From contig CAYWIF010000007.1 in assembly GCA_964458265.1 (NCBI GenBank), positions 39,196-103,195 on the forward strand: DNA of 64,000 bases, given 5' to 3'. This document shows, one piece after another, positions 25,245-32,961 of this stretch. How positions within the stretch are numbered: the stretch's first letter is position 1; each line of letters opens with the position of its first letter. A program made the position numbers and the translations under genes. The notes beneath the pieces are model-generated. The model saw only the letters and a program-made list of their open reading frames with translations. It ran no database searches and had not been told where the DNA came from. The DNA comes from JAGVSR01 sp964458265. Its GTDB lineage: Bacteria; Pseudomonadota; Alphaproteobacteria; Rhizobiales; Hyphomicrobiaceae.

Positions 25245-25694
25245 CCGAGCCCCCCATCCGCATGTCGGTTCAGGGCGCAATACTGGCATGGGATCGAATT
25301 TTGGCCAGGGGGTCCGCGCGGGAAGGCGGCGACGGGCATGGCCGGGATCGGCCCGAACGCAGCCTAGGAGACCTGGCTACGTGTCGAACCCGGCCGCTCG
25401 TGTTGCGCGGCACAATTGCGAGATTGTCAGTAGTAAGAAGGGTTAGTGAACTTTCGACCGCGCATATGCCGCAGTTGCGAACAAGGCTTGAACATCGTTC
25501 TCATGCTTGACAGTTGCCCTGAACATAAAGAGATCGAACGACGAACATTTGTTGTCGGCAGGCCGGTTCGAGTCGGCGGCGGGCGAAAAAGCGCCGTGGT
25601 CAATACCGTGCGTCATTCGGCGTGACCGGCATTGCCGACCGGTTCCGGCCCGGCGCGAACGACGTCGCGGCGCGCGGCGGGCGCCGGGCGAGCC
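25245..25694. other. Intergenic stretch without a convincing gene
   Basis: About 450 bp between the lipase start and the hslU stop hold no open frame with family resemblance and no tRNA or known ncRNA. The notable item is GAAC-N7-GAAC at 25479-25493, the alphaproteobacterial LexA motif, near a TTGACA at 25507-25512. A match of this length could occur by chance once or twice in 64 kb. Confidence 0.5.
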
Positions 25695-27011
25695 TCACAA
25701 AATGAACTTGGAGAGGTCCGCGTTCTTGGCGAGTTCGCCGATGCGCGAGGTGACGTAGGCGGCGTCGATCGTGATGGCGTCGCCGCTGCGGTCGGAGGCT
25801 TCGAACGAGATCTCGTCGAGGACGCGCTCCATGACCGTTTGCAGGCGGCGCGCGCCGATATTCTCCACGGTGGAGTTGACGAGGACGGCGGCGTCGGCCA
25901 GCGCGTCGATGGCGTCGGCGGTGAAGGACAAGGTCAGGCCTTCGGTCTGCATAAGCGCGACGTACTGCTTGATCAGGGACGCCTCGGGTTCGGTCAGGAT
26001 GCGGCGGAAGTCCTCGCGCGAAAGAGGTTGCAATTCGACGCGGATCGGCAGGCGGCCCTGCAATTCGGGCAGGAGGTCGGACGGCTTGGCGACATGAAAC
26101 GCGCCCGATGCGATGAAGAGAACGTGGTCGGTTTTGACCGGCCCGTACTTGGTGGCAACCGTGGTGCCTTCGATCAGCGGAAGCAGGTCTCGCTGCACGC
26201 CTTCGCGGCTGACGTCGGCGCCGCCGCGGATGGTGTCGCCGCGCGAGCAGATCTTGTCGATTTCATCGAGGAAGACGATGCCGGCATTTTCAACGGCGCG
26301 GATGGCTTCGAGCGCGAGGTTATCGTTGTCGATGAGCTTGTCGCTCTCTTCGGCGATCAGGACTTCGTAGCTGTCACGGACAGTCATCCGGCGCGGCTTC
26401 AGTCGCGTGCCCATGGCTTTCTGCAGCATCTCGCCGATGTTGATGCCAGGGCCGCCCATGCCGGGTCCCATGCCGGGGATCTCGAACATCGGCAGGCCAC
26501 CGCCGGTGTCGGCGACCATGACTTCGATCTCGCTGTCATTCAGTTCATTGGAGCGCAGCTTGCGGCGGAAGCTGTCGCGCGTCATGGGCGACGAGGTGGC
26601 GCCAACGAGCGCGTCGAGCACACGCTCTTCAGCGGCTTTCTCGGCCTTGGCGCGAACTTCCTTGCGCTTGGCTTCCTTGATGAGGCCTAGGCCGACCTCG
26701 ACGAGATCGCGGATGATGCTTTCCACGTCGCGGCCGACATAGCCGACCTCAGTGAACTTGGTGGCCTCGACTTTGAGGAACGGTGCGCCGGCAAGACGGG
26801 CGAGGCGGCGGGAGATTTCCGTTTTGCCGACGCCCGTCGGGCCGATCATCAGAATGTTCTTCGGCAAAACCTCGTCCTTGAGGTCGCCGGTCAACTGCTG
26901 GCGGCGCCAACGGTTGCGCAGAGCAATGGCGACCGCGCGCTTGGCGTCGTTCTGGCCGACGATATAGCGGTCGAGTTCGGATACGATCTCGCGGGGCGAG
27001 AAATTGGTCAT
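25695..27011 (-). CDS. hslU: HslU, ATPase subunit of the HslUV protease
   Basis: HslU (438 residues) is the AAA+ unfoldase that feeds HslV. Walker A GPTGVGKT is at residues 57-64. Walker B reads IVFLDEIDKI, and the C-terminus EFAKNADLSKFIL-like tail (here GELAKNADLSKFIL) is the segment that docks into HslV. The ATG complementary to 27009-27011 gives the canonical MTNFSPREIVSELDRYIVGQ. It follows hslV after 10 bp in one operon. Confidence 0.98.
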   Translation of the reverse strand: MTNFSPREIVSELDRYIVGQNDAKRAVAIALRNRWRRQQLTGDLKDEVLPKNILMIGPTGVGKTEISRRLARLAGAPFLKVEATKFTEVGYVGRDVESIIRDLVEVGLGLIKEAKRKEVRAKAEKAAEERVLDALVGATSSPMTRDSFRRKLRSNELNDSEIEVMVADTGGGLPMFEIPGMGPGMGGPGINIGEMLQKAMGTRLKPRRMTVRDSYEVLIAEESDKLIDNDNLALEAIRAVENAGIVFLDEIDKICSRGDTIRGGADVSREGVQRDLLPLIEGTTVATKYGPVKTDHVLFIASGAFHVAKPSDLLPELQGRLPIRVELQPLSREDFRRILTEPEASLIKQYVALMQTEGLTLSFTADAIDALADAAVLVNSTVENIGARRLQTVMERVLDEISFEASDRSGDAITIDAAYVTSRIGELAKNADLSKFIL

Positions 27012-27021
27012 GTCATTGGGC

Positions 27022-27591
27022 TCACTTGGTGGTGGTAAGCTTTTCGACCACCAGATTGGAATTCGTGTAGACGCAAATTTCGGCGGCGATGCCCATGGCC
27101 TTGCGCGCAATCTCTTCCGCCGAAAGCGGCTGATCGAGCAACGCGCGGGCGGCTGCGAGTGCGAACATGCCGCCCGAGCCGATGCCCATGCAGGCGAATT
27201 CGGGCTCCAGAACGTCGCCCGTGCCGGTGAGGGTCAGCGTTACGTCTTTGTCGGCGACGAGCATCATGGCCTCAAGCCGGCGGAGATAGCGGTCGGTGCG
27301 CCAGTCCTTCGCAAGCTCGACGCAAGCGCGCGCGAGTTGGCCGGGATAAAGCTCGATTTTTGCTTCGAGACGCTCGAACAGCGTGAAGGCATCGGCGGTG
27401 GCGCCGGCAAAGCCGCCAATGACATCGCCGCGGCCAAGGCGGCGGACTTTCTTGGCGTTCGACTTGATGACAGTTTGGCCAAGGCTCACTTGCCCATCGC
27501 CGGCGATCACGACCTCGCCGCCCTTGCGGACCGTGAGGATGGTCGTGCCGTGCCAGGTTGGGACACTCGCGGGGGAATGATCTGTGCTCAT
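27022..27591 (-). CDS. hslV: HslV, peptidase subunit of the HslUV protease
   Basis: HslV (189 residues) is the threonine peptidase of HslUV. The conserved TTILTVRKGGEVVIAGDGQV start lies after a 15-residue leader that must be removed to expose T16 as the nucleophile. Such propeptides are usual in Alphaproteobacteria. The body keeps GDVIGGFAGATADAFTLFER and the IGSGGMFALAAARAL loop. It starts the hslVU operon and is divergent from hisB across the scaffold gap. Confidence 0.97.
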   Translation of the reverse strand: MSTDHSPASVPTWHGTTILTVRKGGEVVIAGDGQVSLGQTVIKSNAKKVRRLGRGDVIGGFAGATADAFTLFERLEAKIELYPGQLARACVELAKDWRTDRYLRRLEAMMLVADKDVTLTLTGTGDVLEPEFACMGIGSGGMFALAAARALLDQPLSAEEIARKAMGIAAEICVYTNSNLVVEKLTTTK

Positions 27592-27695
27592 CGCCGACGT
27601 GATCTAGGCTTCGGGCGGACGTAAATCAAGAAGTCGCTCTCAAGGTTACCGAAGCTGGAACGAATGTCCAAAGGCTGATAAGTGGGGGCTATAAT

Positions 27696-27737
27696 CGCGC
27701 AACCGACTCCCCTTGCGGGGAGCCGGCCGGTTGCGCG
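27696..27737. repeat. Strong hairpin next to the scaffold gap
   Basis: CGCGCAACCG (27696-27705) is the exact inverse complement of CGGTTGCGCG (27728-27737). Inside lies a second hairpin, CTCCCC-TTGC-GGGGAG (27707-27722). GTTGCGCGGAAG is then repeated at 27730-27741 and 27751-27762. Such a structure can stall sequencing and explains why the assembly breaks here. Confidence 0.75.
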
Positions 27738-27762
27738 GAAGAGTTGGGCAGTTGCGCGGAAG
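27710..27762. repeat. Left copy of a 53-bp sequence flanking the gap
   Basis: This 53-bp segment is identical to 27863-27915 on the other side of the N run. Contig ends that are the same on both sides of a placeholder gap are usually an unmerged overlap rather than a biological repeat. Confidence 0.85.
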
Positions 27763-27862
27763 NNNNNNNNNNNNNNNNNNNNNNNNNNNNNNNNNNNNNN
27801 NNNNNNNNNNNNNNNNNNNNNNNNNNNNNNNNNNNNNNNNNNNNNNNNNNNNNNNNNNNNNN
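27763..27862. other. Scaffold gap of exactly 100 N
   Basis: Exactly 100 N is the conventional placeholder for a gap of unknown size. Because the flanks are identical over 53 bp, the real gap may be negative, with a single copy of the repeat in the genome. Confidence 0.95.
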
Positions 27863-27915
27863 CCCTTGCGGGGAGCCGGCCGGTTGCGCGGAAGAGTTGG
27901 GCAGTTGCGCGGAAG
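27863..27915. repeat. Right copy of the 53-bp sequence flanking the gap
   Basis: Identical over 53 bp to 27710-27762. Only the left copy has the extra arm that completes the large hairpin, as expected if the right contig starts inside the same structure. Confidence 0.85.
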
Positions 27916-27934
27916 AGAGAGCACGAGGGCGGAC

Positions 27935-28531
27935 TTGAAGCGGCAGGCGACAATAGCGCGCAAGACCAAGGAAACCGACATCCAGGCGACGATCGACCTG
28001 GACGGTAGTGGCGCGTTCGACATCAAGACAGGCATCGGATTTCTCGACCACATGCTCGAACAGCTCTCACGGCATGCGCTGATCGACATCAAGCTTCAAG
28101 CGAAGGGCGACCTGCACGTCGATTATCACCACACGACGGAAGACAGCGGCATCGTGCTGGGGCAAGCGGTGGCGAAAGCGCTTGGCGATAAGACTGGCAT
28201 TTCGCGCTATGCCGACGTGCACCTGCCGATGGACGAGACCCTGACGCGAGTGGCGGTGGATGTATCGGGCCGCCCATATCTGATCTGGAACGTGACCTTC
28301 TCGCGCGACAAGGTCGGGGAGATGGATACCGAGTTGTTCCGCGAGTGGTTCCAGGCCTTTGCGCAGAATGCCGGGATCACGTTGCACGTGCAGAACCTCT
28401 ACGGGGAAAACAATCACCATATCGTCGAGACCTGTTTCAAGGGTTTGGCCCGTGCCTTGCGTCTGGCCATCACGCCGGACCCGCGCCAGGCGGGGCGCGT
28501 GCCTTCGACCAAGGGGACACTCAGCGTATGA
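27935..28531 (+). CDS. hisB: Imidazoleglycerol-phosphate dehydratase
   Basis: HisB (198 residues) dehydrates imidazole glycerol phosphate. It is the short monofunctional form. The metal-binding motifs DHMLEQLSRHA, HHTTEDSG, and HHIVETCFKG near the C-terminus are intact. No ATG gives a proper N-terminus. The best start is the TTG at 27935, with GAGGGCGG just upstream, giving MKRQATIARKTKETDIQ as in homologues. The open frame continues upstream into the gap repeat, but that part is Gly/Arg-rich and not homologous. Its stop overlaps the next gene by 4 bp. Confidence 0.94.
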   Translation: MKRQATIARKTKETDIQATIDLDGSGAFDIKTGIGFLDHMLEQLSRHALIDIKLQAKGDLHVDYHHTTEDSGIVLGQAVAKALGDKTGISRYADVHLPMDETLTRVAVDVSGRPYLIWNVTFSRDKVGEMDTELFREWFQAFAQNAGITLHVQNLYGENNHHIVETCFKGLARALRLAITPDPRQAGRVPSTKGTLSV

Positions 28532-29040
28532 TGTGGTTACTGGTCCGCGCGAAGGATAATTCGGACGTGGATGTCTACACGGTGCATGAACCGCCAAGGC
28601 CGCCCGCAGACCGGATTGACCGGGCCGCGTCGCTTGTATTCGTGCGCGACGGGTTTTCTTGGGGCGCGGCACTGTTCTCGCCGGTCTATCTGGCGGTGAA
28701 GGGCCAGTGGCTGGCGTTCGCCGCCTACTTCGTGATCATCATGGCGGCGTCGGCGGTGCTCTATTCGCTGGGGCTCTTGGAGGCGTGGTTTGCGTTCCTC
28801 GTCATCGGCCTCAATGCCTATCTGGGTTTCGAAGCTTCGACGCTCCAGCGCATGTGGCTCAATTACCGGGGTTGGACGGAACTCGGCACGGTGGCCGGGC
28901 GAAATCTTCCCGAATGCGAGCGGCGGTTCATAGAAAATTGGCTCGCGGCGATGCCGGCCGATAGCAGCGTGGCCGTTCTCAGCCCGGCGTCAGGTTTTCT
29001 TGAAGCGTCCTGGCGCCGCCTCATCCCCGGCCGCGCCTGA
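28528..29040 (+). CDS. DUF2628 membrane protein
   Basis: The protein has 170 residues. A soluble N-terminal part (MMWLLVRAKDNSDVDVYTVH, then FVRDGFSWGAALFSPVYLA) leads into membrane helices at about residues 52-98 (LAFAAYFVIIMAASAVLYSL and AWFAFLVIGLNAYLGFEA). The DUF2628 pattern, an aromatic segment followed by helices and then R-x-x-L-x-x-R-G-W/Y, is recognisable here as LQRMWLNYRGW. In Alphaproteobacteria this gene commonly sits between hisB and hisH, as here, with a 4-bp overlap with hisB. Function unknown. Confidence 0.85.
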   Translation: MMWLLVRAKDNSDVDVYTVHEPPRPPADRIDRAASLVFVRDGFSWGAALFSPVYLAVKGQWLAFAAYFVIIMAASAVLYSLGLLEAWFAFLVIGLNAYLGFEASTLQRMWLNYRGWTELGTVAGRNLPECERRFIENWLAAMPADSSVAVLSPASGFLEASWRRLIPGRA

Positions 29041-29061
29041 CGACGCAGCGGCGGACTCTGC

Positions 29062-29715
29062 ATGCAACACGTTGCCATCATCGACTACGGTTCCGGCAAT
29101 CTCCATTCGGCGGCGAAAGCGTTCGAGCGCGCTGCTAGCGAGAGCGGAAGCGCCTGCCGGATCGTCGTGACGTCCGATCCCAAGACGGTGCGTGACGCCG
29201 ATCGCGTTGTGCTTCCCGGAGTCGGAGCGTTCGCGGATTGCAAGCGCGGCCTCGAAGCTGTTCCTGGCATGGTCGCGGCGCTGGAAGATGCCGTCCGCGA
29301 CAAGGCACGGCCGTTTCTGGGTATCTGTGTCGGGATGCAGCTGCTGGCGACGCGCGGGCTCGAGCATGGCGTGACGGAAGGGCTGGGCTGGATCGCCGGC
29401 GAAGTGCGGGCCATCGAGCCGAACGATCCAGCATTGAAGATTCCGCACATGGGATGGAACACGCTGACGGCGATGCGCGAGCACGCGCTGCTGGCCGGGC
29501 TGCCGACCGGCCCCAACGGGTTGCACGCCTATTTCGTGCATTCCTATCATTTCGTTCCGGCGGATCGCGACGATGTCGTCTCTGAGACGGAATACGGCGG
29601 TCCGGTGACCGCGCTGATCGCGCGTGACAACATCGCGGGTACGCAGTTTCACCCGGAAAAAAGCCAGATGCTTGGGCTCGGGCTGATCGCCAATTTTTTA
29701 CAGTGGTCGCCGTGA
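29062..29715 (+). CDS. hisH: Imidazole glycerol phosphate synthase glutaminase subunit
   Basis: HisH (217 residues) releases ammonia from glutamine and channels it to HisF. The class I amidotransferase triad is visible: Cys in FLGICVGMQLLA, and His and Glu in GTQFHPEKSQ. The start MQHVAIIDYGSGNLHSA is canonical. It follows the DUF2628 gene after 21 bp. Downstream is convergent ispA rather than hisA-hisF, so the usual his operon is interrupted. Confidence 0.97.
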   Translation: MQHVAIIDYGSGNLHSAAKAFERAASESGSACRIVVTSDPKTVRDADRVVLPGVGAFADCKRGLEAVPGMVAALEDAVRDKARPFLGICVGMQLLATRGLEHGVTEGLGWIAGEVRAIEPNDPALKIPHMGWNTLTAMREHALLAGLPTGPNGLHAYFVHSYHFVPADRDDVVSETEYGGPVTALIARDNIAGTQFHPEKSQMLGLGLIANFLQWSP

Positions 29716-29718
29716 CAA

Positions 29719-30636
29719 TCAGTTCTTGCGGTTGACGACGAAGCGTGTGGCCTCGCGCAGGACGGCAGCCTTCGTTCCGAACTCTGCAAGCGCAGCAGTG
29801 GCTCTCGTCTCCGTTTCGGCCAGCATTGCTTTGGCGGCAGGGATTCCGACCAGCGAGACCAGCGTGGCTTTGTTGGCGGACGCATCCTTGGCGACGGCTT
29901 TGCCGACGGTCGCTGCGTCGCCTTCGGCGTCGAGGAGGTCATCGGCTATCTGGAAGGCAAAGCCGAGGTCCGCTCCAAAGCTCACCAGTGCCTGGCGTTC
30001 CGGCGGGGATGCGCGGCCGAGGATGGCGCCGGCTTCGCATGCGAATACGAGCAGCGCGCCGGTCTTCATGGCTTGCAGGCGGCGAATATGTTCGACCGTG
30101 GGCTGGGCAGGATCGCCGAGCTTATCGGCCATCAAATCGAGCGCCTGGCCTCCGACCATTCCGGCGGTTCCAGCGGCGCGGGCGAGGGCGGAAATGAGCG
30201 CGAGGCGGATTTCGGGATCGGGATGTGTTTCGGGACGAGCCAAGACGTCAAAGGCGAGCGTGAGGAGCCCATCGCCGGCGAGAACGGCCGTCCATTCGTC
30301 GTAAGCCTTCCACACCGTGGGCAGGCCGCGCCGAAGCTCATCATTGTCCATGGCCGGGAGATCGTCGTGTGCGAGCGAATAGCAATGGACGAGTTCGAGA
30401 GCTGCGGCGGTCAAGGCGGCGCTGTTGGCCGGAACGTCGAAAAGCGCGGCGCTTTCGATGACGAGCAGCGGGCGAACGCGTTTGCCGCCGCCCAGGACGG
30501 CATGGCGCATGGCCGCGATCAATCGTCCCGACTGGGGGTCAGGCGCATCACCTGCAAGGGTTTTTTCCGACAGGATGCGTTCGAGCGTCGCTTCGGTCAG
30601 CCGGGCGGCTGCCGTCAGGCTTTGCGCGAAAGTCAT
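29719..30636 (-). CDS. ispA: Farnesyl diphosphate synthase (short-chain polyprenyl synthetase)
   Basis: The protein has 305 residues and is a trans-prenyltransferase. The first Asp-rich motif reads HDDLPAMDND, with the two-residue insertion typical of bacterial farnesyl diphosphate synthases, and the second reads QIADDLLD. The GGKRVRPLL substrate motif is at about residue 50. Farnesyl diphosphate feeds quinones, hopanoids and undecaprenyl lipids. The ATG complementary to 30634-30636 was chosen over an upstream extension. It is convergent with hisH, 3 bp apart, and divergent from mtgA. Confidence 0.95.
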   Translation of the reverse strand: MTFAQSLTAAARLTEATLERILSEKTLAGDAPDPQSGRLIAAMRHAVLGGGKRVRPLLVIESAALFDVPANSAALTAAALELVHCYSLAHDDLPAMDNDELRRGLPTVWKAYDEWTAVLAGDGLLTLAFDVLARPETHPDPEIRLALISALARAAGTAGMVGGQALDLMADKLGDPAQPTVEHIRRLQAMKTGALLVFACEAGAILGRASPPERQALVSFGADLGFAFQIADDLLDAEGDAATVGKAVAKDASANKATLVSLVGIPAAKAMLAETETRATAALAEFGTKAAVLREATRFVVNRKN

Positions 30637-30777
30637 GAAGCAATTACCTATGTTGCCGGGAAACGGGCGGGCGCGGGGCAGAAGCCTTATCATGCACCTG
30701 GCACGCGGGCGACTGGGTGGGCAGCGGCGGGCGCTGCGGCCTGGCTGCTGCGATCGACGGCGTGAGGCCGGTGAGAT

Positions 30778-31858
30778 ATGGGCGAAGGTGCCGCGGATGT
30801 GAGCGACGGCGATGTGGCGGAGAATGGGCCCGATCATGCGGCGGGCATCGAACCGGCACCGTCCGGCCCGGCTTCGACCGTGCCGGCCGATGTCGAGGCG
30901 CTCATTCGTGAAGCGGTCGAGCGGATCGCGGCGAGCCTGCCGCCGGTTCCGGCGGTTCAGCCGAATCCGGTTCCCGAGGCGGTTGCCGTCGAACCGCCTT
31001 TCGCTTCGACTTCGNNNNNNNNNNNNNNNNNNNNNNNNNNNNNNNNNNNNNNNNNNNNNNNNNNNNNNNNNNNNNNNNNNNNNNNNNNNNNNNNNNNNNN
31101 NNNNNNNNNNNNNNGTGGCCGCTTATTTCGCGACCGTTTTATTCCTGATCCTGGCCTACCGTTTCATCAACCCGCCGACGACGACGCTGATTGCCTATCA
31201 ATGGCTGACGGGCACCAAGATCGAGCAGGACTGGGTTGCGATCGAAGACATCTCGCCGAACCTTCTGCGGGCGGTGGTGGTATCGGAGGACTGGGGGTTT
31301 TGCGATCACTTCGGGGTTGATCTCGATGCGATCGAGAAGGCGCTGGAGCAGGCGGGCGAAGGCAAGCTCGCGCGCGGGGCGAGCACGATCTCCATGCAGG
31401 TGACCAAGAACCTCTTCCTGTCTCAGTCGAAGAGCTACCTCCGCAAGGCGGTCGAAATTCCGCTGACCTTCGTGGCGGAGATCATCTGGCCGAAGTCGCG
31501 GATGCTCGAAATCTATCTGAATATTGCCGAGTGGGGGCCGGGCGTGTTCGGCGCGGAGGCGGCGGCGCGGCACCATTTCAACAAGCCGGCTGCGCGGCTG
31601 ACGGAACGGGAATCCGCGCTACTTGCAGCTGCACTTCCAAATCCGATCGTGCGGGATGCGGGTGATCCGGGGACGCGCACGGCCCGCAAAGCTTCGATTA
31701 TTCAGGCCCGAATGCGGGCCGCAGGTGCGTCGGTGGCGGATTGCGCCATGGCCGGACGGCAACGGCGCGCTCAATTGCGGTCCGGCGGGGGAGCCGGTGA
31801 GCAGACGGGTTGGCAGACGACCGTGAAGAAGAGGGCTGGCGCAGCGGAAGGTTTATAG
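30778..31858 (+). CDS. mtgA: Monofunctional peptidoglycan glycosyltransferase, interrupted by a scaffold gap
   Basis: The 3' part (31115-31858, 248 codons) is a GT51 glycosyltransferase. It has a membrane helix (AAYFATVLFLILAYRF), the catalytic SEDWGFCDHFGVD, and the motifs RGASTISMQVTKNLFL and NIAEWGPGVFGAEAAARHHF. It makes glycan strands at the inner membrane. The 5' part (30778-31014, 79 codons) is an acidic, Pro/Ala-rich leader in a different frame from the 3' part. Each part ends exactly at a codon boundary at the gap, so the true missing length is a multiple of three and 100 N is only a placeholder. The rest of the N-terminal region is lost. The next gene is rpmF, as in many relatives. 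Confidence 0.88.
31015..31114. other. Scaffold gap of exactly 100 N inside mtgA
   Basis: A placeholder gap of unknown size. It puts the two halves of mtgA out of frame, but this is an artefact of the arbitrary length and not a frameshift. Confidence 0.95.
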
Positions 31859-32032
31859 TATAAGGCGCGCTCTGTGGCCTGGACTCGCCCGCGCCGCATG
31901 GCGTTGCATTGCGCGCAGCCGGGCGACAACACGGCCTTCATTTTCGGGCAAATCCTGCTGCGGATTCAGAGGTTTGAAGCCTCAACGGTGCAGTGGAGTG
32001 GGCCCCAACCACGACAAGCGGAGTAGTCCACG

Positions 32033-32218
32033 ATGGCCGTACCCAGGAAAAAAGTATCGCGCATGAAGAAGGGCCAGCGCCAGTCGCACGATGCGCTCGC
32101 CCGCCCGGCATACGTGGAAGACAAGGAGAGCGGTGAGCGCCGCCGCCCGCATCACATCGATCTGAAGAGCGGCAAGTACAAGGGCCGTCAGATTTTGCCT
32201 GCGAAGGCAGACGCCTAA
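32033..32218 (+). CDS. rpmF: 50S ribosomal protein L32
   Basis: L32 (61 residues, normal length) has the conserved start MAVPRKKVSRMKKGQRQSHD, then ARPAYVEDKESGERRRPHHI and a basic tail. It is a component of the large ribosomal subunit. The cysteine zinc ligands found in some L32 paralogues are absent, so this is the zinc-independent form. It lies 174 bp after mtgA. Confidence 0.98.
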   Translation: MAVPRKKVSRMKKGQRQSHDALARPAYVEDKESGERRRPHHIDLKSGKYKGRQILPAKADA

Positions 32219-32368
32219 GCTCGAAAGCGGGCGCCGGCCTGATCGCGGCCATCTTCCACCGCTACGCAGGGCGCCTATTCGACCGGGGGCCTGTCGCGGC
32301 GCGACGTGAACCTGCTAGGGTAACCTTGCCGGGCCCGGGTCCGGGGGAAAATACAAGGGGAGACCAAG

Positions 32369-32776
32369 ATGTCGCTCGCTGCGCTGCCGCTGACGATCAT
32401 TCCGTTCATTCTCTACAACGTGCTCATGCTTACGGGCGTCGATCTATCGACGTCGCTCGTGGGCGACGGCATCACGATGATGAGCGGTGGGGTGTGGAAG
32501 TTCACCTGGGGCGACCTTCTCCTGCTGATCGGCATGGTCGTGCTCTTCATCGAAATCGTTAAGGCGACGTATACCGGCACGGCTTCCATGATCGACCACG
32601 GGCTGTCGATGCTCGTCTTCATCGCGTTCCTGGTCGAGTTCCTGATGGTCCCGCAGGCGTCGTCCTCGACCTTTTTCCTCCTCATGATGGCGGCGCTTAT
32701 CGACGTAATCGCCGGGTTCACCATCGGCATCCGGGTCGCAAAGCGCGACATCGGCTTCGGCGGAATCGATCAATAG
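32369..32776 (+). CDS. Four-helix membrane protein of unknown function
   Basis: The protein has 135 residues with four hydrophobic segments: about 3-24 (LAALPLTIIPFILYNVLMLT), 48-65 (WGDLLLLIGMVVLFIEIV), 74-95 (SMIDHGLSMLVFIAFLVEFL) and 99-122. The short tail RVAKRDIGFGGIDQ is basic then acidic. It is well expressed by appearance (GGGGAGA at 32358-32364 before the ATG). I recognise it as a conserved alphaproteobacterial type but know of no function. A terminator candidate follows at 32823-32852. Confidence 0.75.
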   Translation: MSLAALPLTIIPFILYNVLMLTGVDLSTSLVGDGITMMSGGVWKFTWGDLLLLIGMVVLFIEIVKATYTGTASMIDHGLSMLVFIAFLVEFLMVPQASSSTFFLLMMAALIDVIAGFTIGIRVAKRDIGFGGIDQ

Positions 32777-32822
32777 AGCCTGGATGGTCAGCACCTCGAA
32801 TTTGGGCGCGAAACGAAATTTT

Positions 32823-32852
32823 AACGGCCCGGCGCTTGTGCACCGGGCCGTT
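32823..32852 (+). terminator. Rho-independent terminator candidate
   Basis: A 10-bp perfect stem AACGGCCCGG / CCGGGCCGTT (32823-32832 and 32843-32852) has a 10-nt loop and ends in a short TTT. It lies about 50 bp after the membrane-protein stop. The weak T run lowers confidence. Confidence 0.6.
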
Positions 32853-32961
32853 TCGTATGGCCGTTCCGGCCTGCCGATTTCAAATGTTGTTAGGATTTTG
32901 CGCCTAGTTTTAACGGCGTGGTGCGGAACGACCGCCGCCCCACGCATGGTATCGTGCGGGC

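Noticed and set aside
25562..25595. GGTTCGAGTCGG resembling a tRNA T-loop
   Set aside because: The flanking bases do not form a five-pair stem, and no acceptor, D or anticodon arms are found around it.
25632..26690. Plus-strand open frame of 352 codons opposite hslU
   Set aside because: Mirror image of hslU codons with no motifs or ribosome site.
27710..27915. 53-bp repeat read as a CRISPR-like or transposon repeat
   Set aside because: Only two copies, exactly at contig ends around 100 N; an assembly overlap is the simpler explanation.
30812..31014. Arg-rich 5' frame that stays in frame with mtgA across the N run
   Set aside because: The apparent continuity depends on the arbitrary 100-N gap; the acidic frame from 30778 is the more protein-like leader and also ends at a codon boundary.
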